In this document: positions 26,616-35,947 of the stretch, in pieces
Layout: each line of letters opens with the position of its first letter
How positions within the stretch are numbered: position 1 is the stretch's first letter
Assembly: GCF_902833085.1 (NCBI RefSeq)
Contig: NZ_CADFEB010000006.1
Location: 62,001 to 126,000 of the forward strand
Length of the DNA stretch: 64,000 nt
Reading direction: 5' to 3'
From: Burkholderia ubonensis
GTDB lineage: Bacteria > Pseudomonadota > Gammaproteobacteria > Burkholderiales > Burkholderiaceae
Position numbers and translations under genes: made by a program
The notes under the pieces: generated by a model
What the model was told of the DNA's origin: nothing
What the model saw: only the letters and a program-made list of their open reading frames with translations
Database searches by the model: none

Positions 26616-27892
26616 TGCCGGTCGACCTTTCTCCCGCCGGGCGCCCCAGCGCGTACCCTCGTCGAATGCGTTTCTGGCCATGGGCATGTACGTGGCTCGT
26701 CTGCAACGTATTCGGCCCGGTGATTGTGTTGCTTGCATGGCCGAAAGGCGAGCCAGCGAGCGGCCTCAAGTTCTGGAGCTGGATTGTTGGGGGGCCGAAC
26801 GGACTGTTCCTGGTGCTGCTCGGCTTTAGTCGCGCTGGCTACGAAGTGCTGTGGTATCGCGCATACTGGCGCAACCACCATCGTGATCGCTGGCTCGCGG
26901 AGAAAATCAGATTCGCACAGCGCCCGCTGCACGTACTCGGCGCAGGCTATTGCTTGCCGCTGGCGGGCAAATCCTTGTCCGAAATTCTGGAAGCGAAAAA
27001 GCCGATCCTGAAGAAGCAGGCCCCTCGGCACGGCTCGGGAAAGGTTTTGTGCAATCGCTTTGCGGACGACGATCCGTTACTGGTTGCCGTATTCGCGACG
27101 AATGAAGAGGACGATCAGACAGATGATCCACCTGTATCGGTAAAGATCGCACCCGCCGTTCAAATGATCCGTTTGGCGCTCGAACCGTTGATCGAGAGTA
27201 TCCGCGCGTTGACCCGATACGAAGCGACCTATTGGCCCCAAGTGCGCGTACTGGTCGAACCGAAAGTGGCGGACCAGCATCTCGCTCAGGTTTGCGACGC
27301 GATGCGTCTGGCAGGGCTTCCCCCGCTGGCGGTTCAGCCGGCGTCAGCTAGCGACGGATTGCTGGTGGCCGATGCATGGCTTGATGCACACGAGCGCCGT
27401 CCGCTTCTCGTCATTGCGGCAGCGTGGTACGACGATGGCATCGACGAAGGCTTCGCCGAGGGATGTGCCGCCGTATTGCTCGATGCCGGTTATTTCAAGC
27501 TTCCGTCGGAAGTCAGCCGGAAAGCGAAGCTGTGCCGGCCCATCGCCGGCGATGCCGTTGAACCCGAATACGGTTTCGCCGATGCCGCAATCTGCGGCAA
27601 GACTGATGCGGCGGTGGTGAAGAGGGCGTGGATCACCCGTCCGATTGAAAAGTGCGACGAGGCTTTGCGTGCCGCCGGATTCCTGGCTGCCGCAAAAGAT
27701 GCCGCGCAGCGCCGGCTGGATCGTATTGTCGGCGATGCCTGCGCGGCCAATGGCTTGTTGGCGATTGCCGCTGCCATCGAAGCTCGTGCCGATGACGGAC
27801 CGCAACTTGTCATCGATGGTCTGCAGTCGGCCATTCTCCATGTCATATCCGAAGATCAAACGGTTTCCGCGCATGTCGATATCCAAAAATAA
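26615..27892 (+). CDS. T6SS-associated membrane protein of unknown function (DUF2875-like?)
   Basis: A 425-residue protein with two N-terminal membrane segments (WPWACTWLVCNVFGPVIVLL and the region around GLFLVLLGFSRAGY) and a large soluble C-terminal part. Proteins of this size and topology sit between PAAR and tssM in several T6SS loci; I believe these are DUF2875, but this is from memory. The ATG at 26615 overlaps the PAAR stop. An upstream ATG at 26573 would overlap the PAAR gene more. The 3' end overlaps tssM. Confidence 0.65.
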   Translation: MPVDLSPAGRPSAYPRRMRFWPWACTWLVCNVFGPVIVLLAWPKGEPASGLKFWSWIVGGPNGLFLVLLGFSRAGYEVLWYRAYWRNHHRDRWLAEKIRFAQRPLHVLGAGYCLPLAGKSLSEILEAKKPILKKQAPRHGSGKVLCNRFADDDPLLVAVFATNEEDDQTDDPPVSVKIAPAVQMIRLALEPLIESIRALTRYEATYWPQVRVLVEPKVADQHLAQVCDAMRLAGLPPLAVQPASASDGLLVADAWLDAHERRPLLVIAAAWYDDGIDEGFAEGCAAVLLDAGYFKLPSEVSRKAKLCRPIAGDAVEPEYGFADAAICGKTDAAVVKRAWITRPIEKCDEALRAAGFLAAAKDAAQRRLDRIVGDACAANGLLAIAAAIEARADDGPQLVIDGLQSAILHVISEDQTVSAHVDIQK

Positions 27893-30800
27893 CCTGCAGC
27901 ACATCGAGCGCCACGTTGCCGCCGACAACGCGACGCCGAGCCGCGTGGCGATCTGGGGCTTGCCTCTCGCCGCGTTGGTGCTTGCCGTCGTTGCGCTCTG
28001 GCTGGTCTGGTTTTATGGCGATCATCTCGGCATTGCAGACGGCACGCATCGTATGCAGATAATGATCGGCATTCCGGTGTTACTCGTCGCTGTCGTGATC
28101 GCTCATCTGTATTCGATCTCGACGGGCGCCTATGCGAACGCTGCCCGATTGTTTCGTCTTGAAACGGGTGAGACGGGGACAACATCCACGACGCCCAAGC
28201 TGCCCAAGCGCGACGCACGGCTGCAGCGTCTTTACGAGGAACTACGCGTCGCGCACGGCTGGTTCTGGCGCCGTCGCCTGCGCTGGCTATTGGTGAACGG
28301 CACGGATGAGCGTGTCGATCAGGTCGCGCCCGGTCTCAAGCAGGCGGGCGTCATGCACGTGGACGAAACGGTGCTGGTTCATGCGTCGCCGGACGGGATC
28401 GAGTCAGCGAAGTGGCTCGGTCAGATTCGACAGTTGCGCCGCCGCTGCCCGGTCGACGGCTTGGTACAGGCGGTCTGCGCAAACGATTCCGATCCCGATC
28501 TGCCTCGCACGCTTTCGGCAATTTCCATCGCTTTGGGCTGGGCCGCTCCGATCACCTTTCTACATCCGGTCGAGGCTAAAAGCGGCAACTTACCCGAACG
28601 GTTCGCGCCGGTTGGAACATACGTGCCAAGCAGTTCGCGCAAGGAGAGGCAAGCCGCCGGAGCCTTGCTGCTGAGCAGATTGCATGACCTCGAATACACG
28701 ACTGCGGACGCTGGCGTACGCAGGGGCGGCCAGCCGCACTGGTACACGTGGCTGCTGGAGATCTCGGAATACATCGGTGACCAACGCGAGCGGATGATCG
28801 AAGGCTGGCAAGCACTCGCCGCATCGAAGTGGCTGCGCGCGCCGCTGACGGGGATCATGTTCGTACCGGTCTTTCCCGGGGTATCCACCACCCCGGTGCC
28901 GATCCCTGAAGTCGACGCGGCACAAGATTCGTCCACCCCGGCGATACCGGTGGAAGTGGTCACACGCGAACAGCCGGTTGCACTGCTGCCGGTCTGGCGG
29001 GAGATTGCCGCTGGTGTGCCCCGTTATCGGGGCCGCCGCACGAAGCTTTACTGGCCGAACGTGTTGGCGGCGTGCGCGCTGTTCGGGGCGATCGCGTGGT
29101 CGGCGATGCTGGTGATATCCGGCATCGGCAACCGTGTACTGGTTCGCGAAGGGCAAACGGCGGCCGACGTGGCGCTGGCCGCTCCGCCCGGCACGCCGCA
29201 GGCGTTGCGCGCGCAACTCGCGCTGCAGAAGCAGATCAACCTGCTCGAATACCGCCAGCAGCATGGGGTGCCGTGGTACCTGCGCGCGGGCTTGTCGCGC
29301 AACGATGAATTGCTCGACGCGCTGTGGTCGCCGTATCGGACGATCGCCGCACGCAACCTGCGGCAACAGGTTGTGCAGGCGCTGGAAGGCCAGCTTGCCC
29401 AGCTCTCGCAGGTTCGCGACGACGAACAGCAGAGCCGCGACGCGCAGACGCGCGCGTATAACCGCCTCAAGGCCTATCTGATGCTGGCCGATCCGTCGCG
29501 CACCGACGCGCCTTTCCTCAAGACCCAACTGCTCGACGTATGGCCCGCGCCCGCCGGCATGCTCGCGGGAGAGTGGCTCGATACGTCGCAGCAGTTGGCT
29601 GGGTTTTGGGCCATACACATCAAGGCACACCCGGCTTGGCGGATCAACGCATCGATGCCACTTATCACGCAGATGCGCTCGACGCTCGTCAACCAGATCG
29701 GGCTGGCAGGCAGCGACGACGTGCTATATCAGGGCATCCTCGATGCGGCGCGCGGCAAGTACGCGGATGCGTCGCTGGCGACGCTGCTCGCCGGTGCGGA
29801 TGCACATGCTCTTTTTACGACCGCGCAGACGGTGCCGGGCATCTATACGCGTGCTGCGTGGGACGGCATGATCGCAGCGTCGATCGACAAGGCGTCGAGC
29901 GAACGTCGCGTGAGCGGTGATTGGGTGTTGACCGGTGCACAGTCGGCGCAGACTATCGGCAACGCGCTTTCGGTGGGCACCATCAAGACGGCAGCGGCAA
30001 TCGATGAGAAGCGCGTGGCCGAGGAGTTGAAGCAACGCCTGACTGCGCGCTATTTCGCCGAGTACGCGGCTGCGTGGCAGCACATGCTCAACAGCATCCA
30101 GTGGCAACCGGCGGCGAATCTGAATGGCGCGATCGAGCAGTTGTCCCGACTCGCGGATGCGCAGACCTCGCCGCTGATCGCGCTGATGAAGGCGGTGCAA
30201 GATCAGGCGCAGGCGGGCCGCCCGTCGCAGGCGTTGACCGACACGTTGGTGCGCAAGGCGCAAAGCCTGATCGGCAGCGACGAGCAGTCGGACACGCCGG
30301 CCGTCAATCCTCTCGACAAGCCATTCGGCCCGCTGCTTGCGCTGATGGGGGACGTCGGCACCGCACCAGCCGGCGGCAACGGCAAGGGAAACGCGCCCGC
30401 CAATATCGCGCTGAACGGCGTGAGTCTGTCGCGCTATCTGACGGCCGTGACGACGATGCGCCTGAAGCTGCAGCAGATTGCGGGCAGCGCCGACGCGCAA
30501 ACGATGGCCCGCTCGCTCGCGCAGGCGGTATTCCAGGGCAAGCTGTCAGACCTCTCGCAGGCACGCGACGATGCGGCGCTCACGGCTGCAAGCCTCGGCG
30601 CTGCATGGTCGGGCTTCGGCAGCGCTGTATTCGCTCAGCCGCTCGAGGGAGCGTGGCAGACCATCCTGCAGCCGGCCGCAGCGAGCCTGAACGGGGCGTG
30701 GCGCGCAGGCGTCGCCGTACCGTTCAACGCGGCCATGAACGGCCGGTATCCGTTCTTCGATACGAACGCCGATGCGTCGTTTGCCGAACTCGGGCGCTAC

Positions 30801-31448
30801 GTACGGCCCGACACCGGCCTGATCGCACGCTTCGTCTCGACGCAACTGGCTGGCGTGCTGACGATGGAGGGCGACCACTGGGTGCCGAACGAACTGGCGC
30901 CGCAGGCGCTGCAGTTCGATCCGAAGTTCCTCTCCGGCCTGCGCCAGTTGTCGACCGTGGGTGCCCATTTGTATCTGCAAGGCGATGCGGGCGAGCGCTT
31001 CGAGATGATGGCGCTGCCGACGCCAAACGTGACGCGCTCGGAACTGTCGGTGGACGGCAAGCAGATCGTCTACTTCAACCAGCAGGAAAGCTGGACGCCG
31101 CTCACATGGCCCGGCAATGGCCTGAACGGGCACGCGGGACTGACGTGGCAGACGGTTGATGCGGGATTGCGGCAGGCATTCGATTCGACAGGCGACTGGG
31201 CATTCCTGCGCTTGTTGGGCAAGGCCGAAGTGAAGCCGCTCGACAGCACTCGCTATCAACTCACGTGGAACGCGCCAAACGACGAACCGCTGCGCTATGT
31301 GCTGCGAGCACAGGTCGGTGCCGGACCGCTGGATCTGCTGAAGCTGCGGGGCTTCCGGATGCCGGAGCGGATCTTCGTCGTCGGCAAGGCCGGCATCCAG
31401 CCGGCATTCCTGTCCCCGCCACCTTTGCCGCCGGAGATACAACCATGA
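27873..31448 (+). CDS. tssM: T6SS membrane-complex protein TssM (IcmF family)
   Basis: A protein of about 1,191 residues with TssM topology: two membrane segments near the N-terminus (about 26-48 and 60-82), a cytoplasmic loop, a third segment at about 395-420 (NVLAACALFGAIAWSAML) and a long periplasmic C-terminal region with IcmF-type repeats. I see no Walker A GxxxxGK[ST] in the cytoplasmic loop, so the NTPase-like domain is degenerate or absent. The ATG at 27873 overlaps the upstream gene by 20 bases; ATG 27840 is an alternative. The stop overlaps the tssF start (ATGA). Confidence 0.85.
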   Translation: MSISKNNLQHIERHVAADNATPSRVAIWGLPLAALVLAVVALWLVWFYGDHLGIADGTHRMQIMIGIPVLLVAVVIAHLYSISTGAYANAARLFRLETGETGTTSTTPKLPKRDARLQRLYEELRVAHGWFWRRRLRWLLVNGTDERVDQVAPGLKQAGVMHVDETVLVHASPDGIESAKWLGQIRQLRRRCPVDGLVQAVCANDSDPDLPRTLSAISIALGWAAPITFLHPVEAKSGNLPERFAPVGTYVPSSSRKERQAAGALLLSRLHDLEYTTADAGVRRGGQPHWYTWLLEISEYIGDQRERMIEGWQALAASKWLRAPLTGIMFVPVFPGVSTTPVPIPEVDAAQDSSTPAIPVEVVTREQPVALLPVWREIAAGVPRYRGRRTKLYWPNVLAACALFGAIAWSAMLVISGIGNRVLVREGQTAADVALAAPPGTPQALRAQLALQKQINLLEYRQQHGVPWYLRAGLSRNDELLDALWSPYRTIAARNLRQQVVQALEGQLAQLSQVRDDEQQSRDAQTRAYNRLKAYLMLADPSRTDAPFLKTQLLDVWPAPAGMLAGEWLDTSQQLAGFWAIHIKAHPAWRINASMPLITQMRSTLVNQIGLAGSDDVLYQGILDAARGKYADASLATLLAGADAHALFTTAQTVPGIYTRAAWDGMIAASIDKASSERRVSGDWVLTGAQSAQTIGNALSVGTIKTAAAIDEKRVAEELKQRLTARYFAEYAAAWQHMLNSIQWQPAANLNGAIEQLSRLADAQTSPLIALMKAVQDQAQAGRPSQALTDTLVRKAQSLIGSDEQSDTPAVNPLDKPFGPLLALMGDVGTAPAGGNGKGNAPANIALNGVSLSRYLTAVTTMRLKLQQIAGSADAQTMARSLAQAVFQGKLSDLSQARDDAALTAASLGAAWSGFGSAVFAQPLEGAWQTILQPAAASLNGAWRAGVAVPFNAAMNGRYPFFDTNADASFAELGRYVRPDTGLIARFVSTQLAGVLTMEGDHWVPNELAPQALQFDPKFLSGLRQLSTVGAHLYLQGDAGERFEMMALPTPNVTRSELSVDGKQIVYFNQQESWTPLTWPGNGLNGHAGLTWQTVDAGLRQAFDSTGDWAFLRLLGKAEVKPLDSTRYQLTWNAPNDEPLRYVLRAQVGAGPLDLLKLRGFRMPERIFVVGKAGIQPAFLSPPPLPPEIQP

Positions 31449-33307
31449 ATGCTCCGTGGAAACGATCCCCCCATGAGCACGAGAATCCGTTCCTCAAGTA
31501 TTTCGATGCGGAAATGCGTTACCTGCGTGCGGCGGCTGATGAATTTGCCCGAGCTCATCCCGAAGTCGCGCGCCGCCTCGGCATGCGCTACGGTGAAGTG
31601 GATGAGCGTGTTCGCGCGACCTTCGAAGGGTTCGCGCTGCTCGCGGGACGTCTGCGCATGAAGCTCGACGACGGCATGCCCGAAATCACCGAGCCGCTGA
31701 TCGACAACCTGTACGAACATGCGGCACGACCAATTCCATCACTGTCGATCATCGAATGCACACCAGTCGGCAGTGCGGCCTCAACAGGCGCACAGGTTCC
31801 CGCTGGGGCGGTGGTGCGCTCGGCACCCGTCGGCCCGGATCAGGTGCGGTGCCTCTACCGGACGACGCAAGCGGTTCAATTGCTTCCGCTCGCGGTGGAG
31901 GATGCGGTTGCTGCGGTACGTGCCGACGGCCGCACGGTCATCCGTCTTGCATTCAGGCTCGGGCTGGCCGAGCAGCGGGAACGCGTGGACCTGTCGCGTA
32001 TCCGACTGTACCTGCACGGCGACCGGCCAGTCGCCGCCGCGCTGTACGCGGCGTTGACGCATCAAGTCGCATCGATCGGCCTGCGCCTGCCGTCGGTGCG
32101 CAATGGCGAGCTGCAACCGCTCGATGACGTGCGCTTCGAAGCGGCAGGCTTCGGACCGTCGACGCGGCTGTGGCCGGTCGCCGATCCCGAGCGTGACCGG
32201 GGTCTGGACCGTGAGCAGACGCTGTTGGAGTATTTCGTGTTTCCACAGAAATTCCACTTCGTCGACCTGTGCGGCTTCGATGCGGCCACGCTGCCGGCAG
32301 GTGAGTCACGGATGACCTTCGAGATCGAACTGGACGGACGGGTGCAAGGGGATATTCCGGTCAGCCGCGAGAGCTTCCGCCTGTTCTGCACGCCCGTAAT
32401 CAATCTGTTCGAGGCGGACGCGCTGCCGCTTCAGCCCGCGGACTGGCATGACCGGGAGCACTGCATCTGCGTGCCGCCCGACGCAGCCGGTCATGTCGAG
32501 CCGTATGACGTGCTTGCGGTGACCGCCGCCGATCCGGAAGACAGCGTCCGCCATGCGTACCGCGCGTTCACGACTTTCCGGCATCGCGGCTGGATGTTGC
32601 GCTACGAGAAGCCCGAACGATATTTCCATACCGCGACCCGCTTCGGCGCAACGGGGCGGGAGCTCTGGGTAACGCTCTCGGGCCAGTTGTGGAATCGGTG
32701 CGGACGGGATGACGATGCTATGGAGGAACGGTGGGGCGAGCCGGATCGGTATCTGACGGTGCGTGCGCTCGCGAATAACGGACATCTGCCGCGCATGGCA
32801 CTGACCGAGGCGACGATTACCGAGGCGGTATCGGGTTTTACCGGTATCGCATCGGTGCGCAACCTGACGGCACCGACCTTGCCGCTCTATCCGCCGCGCC
32901 ACCATCCCGAGTACGACGTACGTGTACTCGGGCACTTTACGGCCGGCGGGGCAAACGAGTTGGTCACGATCCGAGAGGGCGGCGCACCGGCCCTGCGCGC
33001 GGTGCTGATGCTCTACGACTGGTCGGACGACGACGGGATCATGCGGCGCATCGAAGCGATCGAGGATGTACGGCTTACCGAACATCAGGAGCTGGAACGG
33101 GCATATATACATCGCGAAATCCGCATGCATGTCCGGTTCGATGCGAAGGCATTCGACGGGCCTGGCGACGCAGCGCTTTTCGGCGAGGTATTGAGCCGGT
33201 TCGTGGGCCACTACGCGAGCTTCCACTATTCGATGCGGCTGGTGCTGTCCATGGACGGTAGGGAAATTCTCTATCCACGCATGAAACACGAGGGGGCGCC
33301 CTTCTGA
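31445..33307 (+). CDS. tssF: T6SS baseplate protein TssF
   Basis: A 620-residue TssF/VasA protein. The opening FLKYFDAEMRYLRAAADEFA and EPLIDNLYEHAARPIPSL are characteristic, and residues such as PQKFHFVDLCGFD mid-protein fit the family. TssF forms the baseplate wedge with TssG and TssK, yet neither partner is in this window. The start overlaps the tssM stop and the stop overlaps the tssJ start (TGATG), giving a tight operon. Confidence 0.93.
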   Translation: MNAPWKRSPHEHENPFLKYFDAEMRYLRAAADEFARAHPEVARRLGMRYGEVDERVRATFEGFALLAGRLRMKLDDGMPEITEPLIDNLYEHAARPIPSLSIIECTPVGSAASTGAQVPAGAVVRSAPVGPDQVRCLYRTTQAVQLLPLAVEDAVAAVRADGRTVIRLAFRLGLAEQRERVDLSRIRLYLHGDRPVAAALYAALTHQVASIGLRLPSVRNGELQPLDDVRFEAAGFGPSTRLWPVADPERDRGLDREQTLLEYFVFPQKFHFVDLCGFDAATLPAGESRMTFEIELDGRVQGDIPVSRESFRLFCTPVINLFEADALPLQPADWHDREHCICVPPDAAGHVEPYDVLAVTAADPEDSVRHAYRAFTTFRHRGWMLRYEKPERYFHTATRFGATGRELWVTLSGQLWNRCGRDDDAMEERWGEPDRYLTVRALANNGHLPRMALTEATITEAVSGFTGIASVRNLTAPTLPLYPPRHHPEYDVRVLGHFTAGGANELVTIREGGAPALRAVLMLYDWSDDDGIMRRIEAIEDVRLTEHQELERAYIHREIRMHVRFDAKAFDGPGDAALFGEVLSRFVGHYASFHYSMRLVLSMDGREILYPRMKHEGAPF

Positions 33308-33819
33308 TGGCAGCATGGATCATTCGATGCACGGCGGCTGGCGTCGCACTGGCCGTTTCTGCGTGCGGGACGTGGCAGTCGGTGAAAGACACGACAGTGG
33401 GCGCGACGCGGGCGGTATTCGTCGCGAAAGTGAAGCAGATGAACTTGATGCTTGAAAGCCGCGCGATGCTCAACCAGAACGGTCAGGGACAGTCGTTGCC
33501 GGTCGTGATCAGGATATACCAGTTGAAGGATGCAAAAGCCTTTGCGGAGGCGAGCTACGCGCAGTTGCTCAACGACGACCGCGCGCTGCTGAAGGCCGAT
33601 CTGCTAGACAGTATGGAAGCGACGCTCGCGCCGGGCGCAACGGTCAAGCTATCGGCACCGATGCCGGATGACGCGCAATCCGTCGGGGTGGTTGGTTTTT
33701 TTCGGGATCAGAGCGGTGCCGAGTGGCAGTTGGTCATCCCGAAGGCGCAATGGAAGAAGACCGATCCGGTGAGGCTCGTCGTGAATGGAAACCGGCTTGA
33801 ATTGGATGGGGGCCGCTGA
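33307..33819 (+). CDS. tssJ: T6SS outer-membrane lipoprotein TssJ
   Basis: A 170-residue lipoprotein with a type II signal ending AVSAC (Cys20). The transthyretin-like TssJ/SciN fold is suggested by LPVVIRIYQLKDAKAFAEASYAQLL and the C-terminal RLVVNGNRLEL. TssJ anchors the TssM periplasmic domain to the outer membrane, so its linkage to tssM is functional. It is the last gene of the T6SS run. Confidence 0.92.
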   Translation: MAAWIIRCTAAGVALAVSACGTWQSVKDTTVGATRAVFVAKVKQMNLMLESRAMLNQNGQGQSLPVVIRIYQLKDAKAFAEASYAQLLNDDRALLKADLLDSMEATLAPGATVKLSAPMPDDAQSVGVVGFFRDQSGAEWQLVIPKAQWKKTDPVRLVVNGNRLELDGGR

Positions 33820-33906
33820 GCCATATGGACCGGTGACACGAAGACGCATCTCGAGTGGGAATGCGCGCAGGGCCGGCGTTCGCCGCGGCGCACATTCTCC
33901 CAATGT

Positions 33907-35517
33907 TCATTGCTTCTTCAGGTTGCGGTACGACACGAGATCGTTGATCGGCCCGACCTCGAGCCCGCTGACGCCCGGCCGCGTCGCGACCTGCGCGACC
34001 TTCTCGAACAGGATCACGAACGGCGCGCGCGCGAGCAGGTCCTTCTGCATCGCCTGGTAGCGCTGCGCGCGTTTCGCGGCGGACGGCTCGGCCAGCGCGG
34101 CGTCGGTGTCCTTCGTGAGCTGCGGAATGTCCCAGCCGTTGCGCCAGGCCAGCATTTTATAGCTCGACCTGTCGGAATTGTCGGGATTCCACGCGAAACC
34201 CTGCGCGTTGCTGTGCGGATCGATGTAGTCGGCCGACCATTCGCCGATGTAGATGTCGTGCTGGCGCGCGCGGTATTTCGCGAGCGTCTGCTTGTTGTCG
34301 TCCGGAATCAGCTGCACCTTGACGCCCGCCTGCGCGAAATTCGCCTGGATCGCCTGCGCGATCTCGGTGTACGGATAGTCGTTGCGCACGTCCATCGTGA
34401 TCGCAAAGCCGTTCGGCACGCCGGCCTTCGCGAGCAGCGCCTTCGCCTTAGCGACGTCGAGCCGGTACGGGTTCGCATCGAGCGTGCCGATGAAGCCGTC
34501 CGGCATGAAGGTCTGGTGGACCTTGTAGGTCGTCTTCACGACATGGCCCTGGATGCCCGCATAGTCGACGAGCCATTTCAGCGCTTCCTGCACGTCGGGC
34601 TTCGCGAGCGTCGGGTTCTTCGTGTTCAGGCCGAGATACAGCAGCGTCGCCTGCGGCGACGGCGCGACTTTCGCGCTGCCGGATTTCGCGACCGCCGCGA
34701 GGTCGTCGGGGCTCAGGTCGCGCGCCGCGTCGACGTCGCCGTTTTCGAGCAGCAGGCGCTGGCTGGCCGCTTCGGGCACGTGGCGCAGCACGATGCGCTT
34801 CATCGCGAGCGGCAGCCGGTAGCCGTCGAAGCGCTGCAGCACGAGGCTGTCGCCGGCCGTCCACTTGACGAGCCTGTAGGCGCCGGAACCGGCTTCGTTG
34901 GTCTTCAGCCAGCCGTTGCCGAAGTCGCTGCCTTGCTGGTGCGACAGCAGCAGCTTCTTGTCGACCACCGACGCGGGCCATGCGCCGAGCACGTTCAGCA
35001 CGAAGGTCGGCGCGTATTTGCGGTCGGTCGTGACCGACACGGTCAGGTCGTCGAGCTTCTTCACGTTCGCGACCACGTTCGCCTTCGTGAGGCCGATGCC
35101 GGCCAGCACCGCGGCCGCGCCCTTGTCGAGCAGCACCGTGCGCTGGATCGACCACGCGACGTCGTCGGCCGTCAGCGGGTTGCCCGAATGGAACCCGAGG
35201 CCGGGGCGCAGCCGGAACGTGAAGGTCAGCCCGTCCGGGCTCACGGTCCACGATTGCGCGACGTCGCCGTTGAATTTCGACGGGTCGCGCAGGTCGACGC
35301 GCACCAGGCGGTCGTAGGTGTTCGCGACGTATTCCTCCGGCACCAGTTCGTAGATCTCGCCCGGATCGAGCGTCGTGAATTCGTCCAGCAGCGTGGCCAT
35401 CACGAACAGGTCCTTCGGCGTTGCCGCGCATGCGGCGGACAGCGGGGCGGCGGTGAGGACGGATGCGGCGGCCAGGGTTGCCAGGGTGGCAGTGAGCCGG
35501 GATGTCAGCGGTTTCAT
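33907..35517 (-). CDS. Peptide-type ABC transporter substrate-binding protein (SBP_bac_5)
   Basis: A 536-residue periplasmic binding protein with a signal peptide (TATLATLAAASVLTAAPLSA). SBP family 5 features include DVAWSIQRTVL, FHSGNPLTADDV and IGEWSADYIDP. It is transcribed toward the T6SS island and, past it, toward the orphaned permease/ATPase operon ending at 18655, whose missing binding protein it most likely is. It is strongly similar to the second binding protein at 43610-45208, especially over the last 230 residues. Its promoter lies in the AT-rich region shared with the chitinase. Confidence 0.93.
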   Translation of the reverse strand: MKPLTSRLTATLATLAAASVLTAAPLSAACAATPKDLFVMATLLDEFTTLDPGEIYELVPEEYVANTYDRLVRVDLRDPSKFNGDVAQSWTVSPDGLTFTFRLRPGLGFHSGNPLTADDVAWSIQRTVLLDKGAAAVLAGIGLTKANVVANVKKLDDLTVSVTTDRKYAPTFVLNVLGAWPASVVDKKLLLSHQQGSDFGNGWLKTNEAGSGAYRLVKWTAGDSLVLQRFDGYRLPLAMKRIVLRHVPEAASQRLLLENGDVDAARDLSPDDLAAVAKSGSAKVAPSPQATLLYLGLNTKNPTLAKPDVQEALKWLVDYAGIQGHVVKTTYKVHQTFMPDGFIGTLDANPYRLDVAKAKALLAKAGVPNGFAITMDVRNDYPYTEIAQAIQANFAQAGVKVQLIPDDNKQTLAKYRARQHDIYIGEWSADYIDPHSNAQGFAWNPDNSDRSSYKMLAWRNGWDIPQLTKDTDAALAEPSAAKRAQRYQAMQKDLLARAPFVILFEKVAQVATRPGVSGLEVGPINDLVSYRNLKKQ

Positions 35518-35947
35518 GCGGGCTCCATCGGTTGGTGTTCAGGGGGTATGGACATTCATCTAACGAATCCAAAAAAATCGCGCCAGATGGTAAAAGCTAT
35601 GGGATGCACATGAATGATAGGCGGGAAGCCGTAAGTGATTTTGCCGTGCCTCGGCGATTGTTTATTTGGTATCCAAATTGATATTCATGTTGTTCTATTC
35701 AAATAATTTAAATTCTGATGTATTTATTTTAGAGTTATGGAATTTACAAATTAATGGTTTTTAATTCGATTTATACGTGGATAATCGAATGCGCCGATCG
35801 ATCGGTGATTTTCGACCGGGTCGGCAGGTGAACGAAGCGGCGGATCGCCGGTGCGCGGCCCGCCGCCTGGGGCGTGCGCATCGGTACGATCGGGATTCGC
35901 GCGGGGCGCACGTCGATCGTGTGACTCACAAGAAGGAGCAAGCGCTC
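35518..35947. promoter_or_regulatory. AT-rich divergent promoter region
   Basis: 430 bases separate the binding-protein gene and the chitinase. The stretch at about 35640-35780 is strikingly AT-rich against the GC-rich background and probably holds promoters for both directions. No gene or clear palindrome was identified. AAGGAG at 35932-35937 is the chitinase ribosome site. Confidence 0.45.
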
